Made by a program: the position numbers and the translations under genes
Shown: positions 21,511-26,558 of the stretch, piece after piece
Numbering within the stretch: position 1 is the first letter of the stretch
How the letters are laid out: every line of letters begins with the position of its first letter
Notes under the pieces: model-generated
What the model saw: only the letters and a program-made list of their open reading frames with translations
Told to the model about the DNA's origin: nothing
Databases searched by the model: none
Assembly (NCBI GenBank): GCA_036506495.1
Contig: DASXRQ010000260.1
Span: 1 to 26,558 of the forward strand
Source: DASXRC01 sp036506495
GTDB lineage: Bacteria; Actinomycetota; Actinomycetes; Mycobacteriales; Micromonosporaceae
Length of the DNA: 26,558 nt
Direction: 5' to 3'

Positions 21511-22815
21511 CTAGGCCCCCTCGCCCTCGACGCGAAGGACGCTGGCGATCGACCGCACGATGTCCAGACCGCGCAGCTCCTCGACCGTGGCGGCCAGCGC
21601 CGCGTCGGGCGCCCCGTGCGTCACGATCACCAGGATCGCGTCGTCGCCGCGGCCCGACTGCCGGACCGTCGCGATCGACACGTCGTGCCGGGCGAACACC
21701 CCCGCCACGGTCGCGAGCACGCCGGCCCGGTCGGCGACGTCGAGGCTGATGTGGTAGCGGGTCACGACCTCGCCCATCGGGCGGATGCGCAGGTCGGCGT
21801 AGGACGACTCGCTCGCCGAGCGCACGCCGGCCAACCGGTTGCGGGACACCGCGACCAGGTCGCCGAGCACCGCGCTCGCCGTCGGCGCGCCGCCGGCGCC
21901 GCGTCCGTAGAACATCAGCTGCCCGGCCGCCTCGGCCTCGACGAACACCGCGTTGAAGGCGTCGCCGACACCGGCGAGCGGATGGCTGCGCGGGATCATC
22001 GCGGGGTGTACGCGCACCGACACGGCCTCCGCCCCGTCGACCCCGGCCGTCCGCTCCGCGAGGCACAGCAGCTTGATGGTGCAGCCCATCTCGCGGGCGC
22101 TGGCCATGTCGGCCGCGGTCACCTCGGTGATGCCCTCGCGGTGGACGTCGGCGGCGCGTACCCGCGTGTGGAACGCCAGCGACGCGAGGATCGCCGCCTT
22201 GGCCGCCGCGTCGAAGCCCTCGACGTCGGCGGTCGGGTCGGGTTCGGCGTACCCCAGATCCGTGGCCTCGTCCAGCGCCTCGGTGAAGCCCGCGCCCGAG
22301 GCGTCCATTGAGGACAGAATGAAGTTGGTCGTGCCGTTCACGATGCCCGTGACCCGGGTGATCCGGTCGCCGTGCAGCGACTCGCGCAGCGGACGCAATA
22401 GCGGGATCGCCCCGGCCACCGCGGCCTCGTAGTACAGGTCGGCGTTGGCCGCGGCGGCCGCGTCGTGCAGCGCCCCGCCGTCCTCGGCGAGCAGCGCCTT
22501 GTTGGCGGTGACCACGCTCTTGCCGGCGCGCAGCGCCTCGACGAGCCAGGTGCGCGCTGGCTCGATACCACCGACGACCTCGACGACCACGTCCACGTCG
22601 TCGCGCTTGACCAACCCGAGGGCGTCGGTGGTGAACAGCTCGCGCACGACCGGCAGCGGCCCGCGGTCGCGGCCCGGCCGGCGTACGGCGATGCCGACCA
22701 GCTCGACCCGCGCGCCGATCCGTGCGGTCAGGTCGCTGGCCTGCTCGTGCACCAGCCGGACGACCTCGGAGCCGACCGTGCCGCACCCCAGCAGGGCCAC
22801 CCTCACCGTGCTCAT
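21511..22815 (-). CDS. hom: Homoserine dehydrogenase
   Basis: NAD(P)-dependent reduction of aspartate semialdehyde to homoserine. The 434-residue protein has the Rossmann loop LLGCGTVG (about 8-15), the cofactor and substrate block VTANKALLA with K106, YYEAAVAGAIPLL, GIVNGTTNFIL, and the catalytic lysine in FDAAAKAAILASL. A C-terminal ACT domain (about 355-434, YHISLDVADRAGVLATVAGV) is typical of threonine-feedback control. The ATG overlaps the lysA stop by four bases (ATGA at 22812-22815), so the two are coupled. thrC follows 34 bases on. Confidence 0.96.
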   Translation of the reverse strand: MSTVRVALLGCGTVGSEVVRLVHEQASDLTARIGARVELVGIAVRRPGRDRGPLPVVRELFTTDALGLVKRDDVDVVVEVVGGIEPARTWLVEALRAGKSVVTANKALLAEDGGALHDAAAAANADLYYEAAVAGAIPLLRPLRESLHGDRITRVTGIVNGTTNFILSSMDASGAGFTEALDEATDLGYAEPDPTADVEGFDAAAKAAILASLAFHTRVRAADVHREGITEVTAADMASAREMGCTIKLLCLAERTAGVDGAEAVSVRVHPAMIPRSHPLAGVGDAFNAVFVEAEAAGQLMFYGRGAGGAPTASAVLGDLVAVSRNRLAGVRSASESSYADLRIRPMGEVVTRYHISLDVADRAGVLATVAGVFARHDVSIATVRQSGRGDDAILVIVTHGAPDAALAATVEELRGLDIVRSIASVLRVEGEGA

Positions 22816-24224
22816 CCCACGTCCAATGCCAGCAGGTCGTCGTCGGTCTCCCGCCGCACGATCACCCGCGCCCGACCGTCGCGCACGGCCACCACCGGCG
22901 GCCGGGGCACGTGGTTGTAGTTGCTCGCCATGCCGCGGCAGTACGCCCCGGTGCCCGGCACGGCGATAAGGTCTCCCGGCCGCACATCCGCGGGCAGGAA
23001 CTCATCCTTCACCACGATGTCCCCGGCCTCGCAGTGCTTTCCCACGACCCGGGCCAGAATCGGATCGGCCGACGACGCCCGCGAGGCGACGGTCGCCGAG
23101 TACGACGCGTCGTACAGCGCCGTGCGGATGTTGTCGCTCATCCCGCCGTCGACCGAGACGTACGAGCGGATCCCGTCGACGTCCTTAACGGTGCCGACCT
23201 CGTACAGCGTGAAGACCGCCGGGCCGATGATCGCGCGCCCCGGTTCGACGGACAGCCGCGGCAAACCCAGGCCGGCGAGGTCACACTCGTCCTCGACGAT
23301 CTTCTCGAGGCGCTTCGCCAGCTCAGTCGGCGGGGCCGGGTCGTCCTGTGTCGTGTACGCGATGCCGAAGCCACCGCCCAGGTCCAGCTCGGGCAGCTCG
23401 AGGTCGCGGGCGTCCCGGATCTGGGCCTGCAGGCCCAGCACCCGGCGTGCGGACACCTCGAACCCGCTCGTGTCGAAGATCTGCGAGCCGATGTGCGAGT
23501 GCAGGCCGCGTAGGTCCAGCACGTCCTCGTCGAGCACGCGGGTCGCCGCCGCGAACGCCGCGCCGCCGGCGAGCGAGAAGCCGAACTTCTGGTCCTCGTG
23601 CGCGGTCGCGATGAACTCGTGGGTGTGTGCCTCGACGCCGACGGTCACCCGGACCATCACGCGCGGCCGGCAGCCCGGCCGGGACCGCGCGATCGCGCTG
23701 AGCCGGTCGATCTCCTGGTCGGAGTCGAGGATGATCCGCCCGACGCCGGCGTCGACCGCCCGGGTCAGCTCCGCGACCGACTTGTTGTTGCCGTGAAAGC
23801 CGATCCGCTCCGGCGGCATGCCGCCAGTCAGTGCGGTGGTGAGCTCACCACCGGAGCAGACGTCCAGGCAGAGGCCCTCCTCCGCGATGACACGCACGAC
23901 CGCGCGACACATGAAGGCCTTGCCCGCGTAGTACACATCCCCGCGGGGGGCTCCGCCCCCCGCGTGCCCCCCAAAGGCGTGGACGTACTCGCGGCAGCGG
24001 GCGCGCATGTCCTCCTCGTCGAGCACGTACGCCGGCGTACCGAAGCGGTCGGCCAGATCGCGGACGGACACGCCGCCGACGGTGAGCACCCCGTCGTCGC
24101 CGCGCGTCACCGTCCGCGCCCACAGGTGCGGCAGCAGCGTGTTGACGTCGGCGGGGGTACGCAGCCACGCCGGCCCCCTGCTGCCGAGACCGCCGTGGAG
24201 CGCCCCGGCCTCATGAGCACGCAT
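22812..24224 (-). CDS. lysA: Diaminopimelate decarboxylase
   Basis: Last step of lysine synthesis, decarboxylating meso-diaminopimelate. The 470-residue pyridoxal-phosphate enzyme has K102 in VYYAGKAFMCRAVVR, the active segments LDVCSGGEL, FGFSL, GLHSHIGSQIF and LDLGGGFGIAY. Further on are SVEPGRAIIGPA, the active-site cysteine in KHCEAGD, and PGTGAYC near the end. Residues 85-95 (GGHAGGGAPRG) just before VYYAGKAF form an insert encoded partly by a GC hairpin (23943-23963); the frame stays open through it. The ATG at 24224 is three bases past the argS stop. Confidence 0.94.
   Translation of the reverse strand: MRAHEAGALHGGLGSRGPAWLRTPADVNTLLPHLWARTVTRGDDGVLTVGGVSVRDLADRFGTPAYVLDEEDMRARCREYVHAFGGHAGGGAPRGDVYYAGKAFMCRAVVRVIAEEGLCLDVCSGGELTTALTGGMPPERIGFHGNNKSVAELTRAVDAGVGRIILDSDQEIDRLSAIARSRPGCRPRVMVRVTVGVEAHTHEFIATAHEDQKFGFSLAGGAAFAAATRVLDEDVLDLRGLHSHIGSQIFDTSGFEVSARRVLGLQAQIRDARDLELPELDLGGGFGIAYTTQDDPAPPTELAKRLEKIVEDECDLAGLGLPRLSVEPGRAIIGPAVFTLYEVGTVKDVDGIRSYVSVDGGMSDNIRTALYDASYSATVASRASSADPILARVVGKHCEAGDIVVKDEFLPADVRPGDLIAVPGTGAYCRGMASNYNHVPRPPVVAVRDGRARVIVRRETDDDLLALDVG
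23943..23963. repeat. GC hairpin inside lysA
   Basis: GCGGGGGG (23943-23950), CTCCG and CCCCCCGC (23956-23963) make a perfect 8-bp stem with a 5-base loop, encoding residues 88-94 of LysA. The core GGGGGCTCCGCCCCC is the common actinobacterial intergenic hairpin motif; here it is in frame in a conserved gene. Confidence 0.75.
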
Positions 24225-24227
24225 GGG

Positions 24228-25886
24228 TTACATCCTCTCGGGGGCGGTCACTCCGAGGAGGGCGAGGCCGTTGGCGATCACGATGCGGGACGCCTCCACC
24301 AGCCACAGGCGGGCCCGCGTGAGGTCGGTGACGGGCTGGTCGCCGATGGGCAGCACGCGGCAGGCGTCGTAGAACCGGTGGTACGTGCCGGCCAGCTCCT
24401 CCAGGTACCGGGCGACCCGGTGCGGCTCCCGCCACTCGGCAGCGGTCGCGACGACCTGCGGGAAGTCGCCGAGCGCCTTGAGCAGGTCGTTCTCCTTCTC
24501 GTGGGAGAGCAGGGCCGGGTCGAAGTCCTCGCCCCGGCCGACACCCAACTCGGCCGCGTTGCGGAGCAGCGACGCGATCCGGGCGTGCGCGTACTGGACG
24601 TAGTACACCGGGTTGTCGTTGCTCTGCCGCGTCCACAGATCGATGTCGAGCTCGATGGGCGAGTCGGTGGAGTACCGGGCGAGGGCGTACCGGCTGGCGT
24701 CCACGCCGAGCGCGTCGATGAAATCCTCGAGGGTGAGCACGGTGCCGGCCCGCTTGGACATCTTCAGCGGCTGTCCCTCGCGTACCAGATGGACCATCTG
24801 CCCGATCCGGACCTCGAGCGTCTCGTCGGGGTTGTCGCCGAAGCACGCGACCATCGCGCGGAGCCGGGCGACATAGCCGTGGTGGTCCGCGCCGAGCATG
24901 ATGACCGCCCGGTCGAAGCCACGCTCGCGCTTATCCAAGTAGTACGCGCAGTCCGCGGCGTAGTACGTCCACGTGCCGTTGGACCTGCGGATCACGCGGT
25001 CCTTGTCGTCGCCGTGGTCGGTCGTGCGGACCCACAGCGCGCCATCCCGCTCGTACACGCTGCCGTGCTCGGTCAGCCGGCGCAGGGCGGCCTCGATCTC
25101 ACCGCGTTCGTGCAGCGTCTTCTCGTTGAAGAACACGTCGAAGTGCACGCCGAACTGGTCCAGCGACGCCTTGACCTCCTCGAGCATGAGCGCGACGCCC
25201 TCGACCCGGAACACCTCGCGCGCCTCGTCGTCGGGCAGCGACAAGGCGTCCGGCCGCTTGGCCAGCACCGCGGAGGCGATCTCGGGGATGTATTCGCCGG
25301 CATAGCCGCCCTGGGGCATCGGCTCTCCACGCGCCGCGGCCAGCAGCGACGCCGCGAACCGGTCGATCTGAGCGCCCGCGTCGTTGAAGTAGTACTCCGT
25401 GGTGACGTCCGCGCCGGTCGCCCGCAGCAGCCGCGCCAAGGCGTCGCCCACCGCGGCCCAGCGGACGCCGCCGATGTGGACCGGGCCGGTCGGGTTCGCG
25501 GAGACGAACTCGAGGTTGAGCCGCTGGCCGGCGAGCACGTCGCTCTCGCCGTACGCCTGCCCGGCCTCCACCACGACGCGCGCCATCTGCCCCGCGGCGG
25601 CCGCGTCGAGGCGGATGTTGAGGAACCCGGGGCCGGCGATTTCGACGGATTTGATCCCGGTCGTCCCGCCGAGCTTCTCGGCGAGCGCGGCCGCGAGCTC
25701 CCGGGGCGGAACGCCGGCGCGCTTGGCCGCCTGCAGCGCGAGGTTGGAGGCGTAGTCACCGTGCTCGGGGTTGCGCGGTCGCTCGACGGTCACCGACTCC
25801 GGCAGGGCGGAGTGATCAAGCCCACGCTCGGCGAACACGGCGCGGGCAGCGGCGAGGACGACCTCGGCGAGCTTGGCGGGAGTCAC
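24228..25886 (-). CDS. argS: Arginyl-tRNA synthetase
   Basis: Class I aminoacyl-tRNA synthetase charging tRNA-Arg. The 552-residue protein. An N-terminal additional domain (ERPRNPEHGDYASNLALQAAKR) precedes the HIGH motif as PTGPVHIGGVR (137-140). KMSK is present at 375-378 in QPLKMSKRAG, and the DALR anticodon domain follows from about 430 (NPVYYVQYAHARIASLLRNA). The start GTG at 25886 lies six bases after TAACAT, a likely -10, so the message may be leaderless; no ribosome site is seen. It precedes lysA by three bases, as in other actinobacteria. Confidence 0.96.
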   Translation of the reverse strand: MTPAKLAEVVLAAARAVFAERGLDHSALPESVTVERPRNPEHGDYASNLALQAAKRAGVPPRELAAALAEKLGGTTGIKSVEIAGPGFLNIRLDAAAAGQMARVVVEAGQAYGESDVLAGQRLNLEFVSANPTGPVHIGGVRWAAVGDALARLLRATGADVTTEYYFNDAGAQIDRFAASLLAAARGEPMPQGGYAGEYIPEIASAVLAKRPDALSLPDDEAREVFRVEGVALMLEEVKASLDQFGVHFDVFFNEKTLHERGEIEAALRRLTEHGSVYERDGALWVRTTDHGDDKDRVIRRSNGTWTYYAADCAYYLDKRERGFDRAVIMLGADHHGYVARLRAMVACFGDNPDETLEVRIGQMVHLVREGQPLKMSKRAGTVLTLEDFIDALGVDASRYALARYSTDSPIELDIDLWTRQSNDNPVYYVQYAHARIASLLRNAAELGVGRGEDFDPALLSHEKENDLLKALGDFPQVVATAAEWREPHRVARYLEELAGTYHRFYDACRVLPIGDQPVTDLTRARLWLVEASRIVIANGLALLGVTAPERM

Positions 25887-25892
25887 TGAGCC

Positions 25893-25911
25893 ATGTTACC
25901 GGGGGTAGACT
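25893..25911. promoter_or_regulatory. Divergent promoter region of argS and the DUF3105 gene
   Basis: Leftward, TAACAT (25898-25893) stands six bases before the argS GTG, the spacing of a leaderless actinobacterial promoter. Rightward, TAGACT (25906-25911) is a possible -10 for the other gene. Neither has a clear -35 box. Judged by eye only. Confidence 0.45.
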
Positions 25912-25983
25912 CTGTGCCCTGGCGGCGACCCAGCGCTCATCCGACCCGCCGCACCCCCAGCCCAACGGACGTGACGAGGCCCC

Positions 25984-26558
25984 ATGAGCATCAGCACCCA
26001 GGGTGGTGGCGAACAGCGCCGCCCGAGCGTGGTCAGCACCGGCGGTAAGAAGCCGGGCGCCGGCGCCAAGCCATCTCGCCCAGCTGGCAAGGGCGCCGCG
26101 GGGGCCAAGTCCCCGGCGGCGGGCAAGGTTGCCGCGGGCAAGGTTGCCGCGGGCAAGGGCGGGGCGCGGGCCGGCGGTGGGCCGCGCAAGCCGATCGCGC
26201 CGGTCAAGGTCACGCAGCAGCGGGCCTGGGGGCCGATCATCCTGTTCCTCGTCGTCGGCCTGCTCGCCGTTGGGATCATCGGGTACGGCGCGTACGCCGT
26301 GCTCCAGGGGTCGAAGACCTGGCAGGACCGGGCGAACGGGATCTCCGGCATCGTGGACTTCCGGAAGACCAACCCGAAGATGCTCGAGCAGACGCACGCG
26401 TGGGGACCGATCAAGTACGACGTCTCCCCACCGGTCGGCGGGAAGCACAACTACAACTGGCAGAACTGCATGGGTGACGTCTACGACGCCCCGATCGCCA
26501 ACGAGCACGCCGTGCACAGCCTCGAGCACGGCGCGGTGTGGATCACGTACCGGCCCGA
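25984..26558 (+). CDS. DUF3105 membrane protein (3' end outside window)
   Basis: The first 191 codons of a protein running off the right edge. Residues 20-75 are Lys/Gly/Ala-rich and include a 15-base tandem repeat GGCAAGGTTGCCGCG (26122-26151, coding GKVAA twice). One transmembrane helix follows (about 85-107, WGPIILFLVVGLLAVGIIGY). The exported part has KYDVSPPVGGKHNYNWQNCMG and ends in the window with AVHSLEHGAVWITYRP. The spaced pattern YxxxPPxGGxH and the HSLEHGAVW motif are those of DUF3105. The His and Glu residues suggest metal binding, but the function is unknown. The ATG at 25984 is four bases after GAGG. Confidence 0.85.
   Translation, partial: MSISTQGGGEQRRPSVVSTGGKKPGAGAKPSRPAGKGAAGAKSPAAGKVAAGKVAAGKGGARAGGGPRKPIAPVKVTQQRAWGPIILFLVVGLLAVGIIGYGAYAVLQGSKTWQDRANGISGIVDFRKTNPKMLEQTHAWGPIKYDVSPPVGGKHNYNWQNCMGDVYDAPIANEHAVHSLEHGAVWITYRP

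Noticed and set aside
23940..23972. Frameshift or pseudogene in lysA
   Set aside because: The GC-rich insert keeps the frame and all catalytic motifs on both sides are intact.
23598..25889. 763-codon plus-strand frame opposite argS and lysA
   Set aside because: Antisense shadow of two well-supported genes; the composition is that of reverse-complement GC-rich codons.

Overview
The window is 26.5 kb of high-GC chromosomal DNA from an actinobacterium. GTG and TTG starts, G/C-ending codons, frequent cgtac/gtacg words, a long RG-rich insert in Rho and the order argS-lysA-hom-thrC...thrB-rho-rpmE-prfA-prmC-sua5-glyA-atp all fit; I favour Micromonosporaceae, but that placement is by impression, not by tree.

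Almost all core genes lie on the minus strand, so transcription runs from high to low coordinates. From the right edge: a DUF3105-type membrane protein (plus strand, cut by the window end) diverges from argS. Then come lysA and hom (4-base overlap) and thrC, an aspartate-family amino acid cluster. The usual thrC-thrB pair is split by about 3.3 kb holding a membrane/helix-hairpin-helix protein (plus), an MFS transporter, an SPFH protein and a 53-residue ribbon-helix-helix (RHH) protein. thrB follows 36 bases after the RHH gene. Next are rho, then a plus-strand P-loop kinase and alpha/beta hydrolase pair, rpmE and prfA. A plus-strand cytosolic GGDEF protein separates prfA from prmC. Then follow the coupled run prmC, sua5, low-molecular-weight phosphatase, the run glyA-atpI, and the ATP synthase operon atpZ-like, atpB, E, F, H, A, G (atpG is cut by the left edge).

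The core genes are ordinary. The interest is in the spaces between them. (1) The atpA-atpG gap holds four 17-base palindromic repeats at an exact 62-base pitch, separated by three 45-base spacers that do not resemble each other. (2) A 58-base palindrome occurs twice in opposite orientation (5251-5308 and 12507-12564), 52/58 identical. (3) The gap between the hydrolase and rho can fold as a 90-nt four-way junction closed by a perfect 12-bp stem. (4) A 30-base near-perfect palindrome, built of three half-sites 10 bp apart, lies just upstream of the SPFH-RHH pair and is a natural candidate operator for the RHH protein. (5) Mutually exclusive hairpins fill the MFS-SPFH gap. (6) A GC hairpin of common actinobacterial repeat type sits in frame inside lysA.

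No tRNA, rRNA, insertion sequence, prophage or true CRISPR-Cas locus was seen. The longest gene-free stretches are 488-778, 5091-5357, 12338-12592 and 15957-16187, all under 300 bases.
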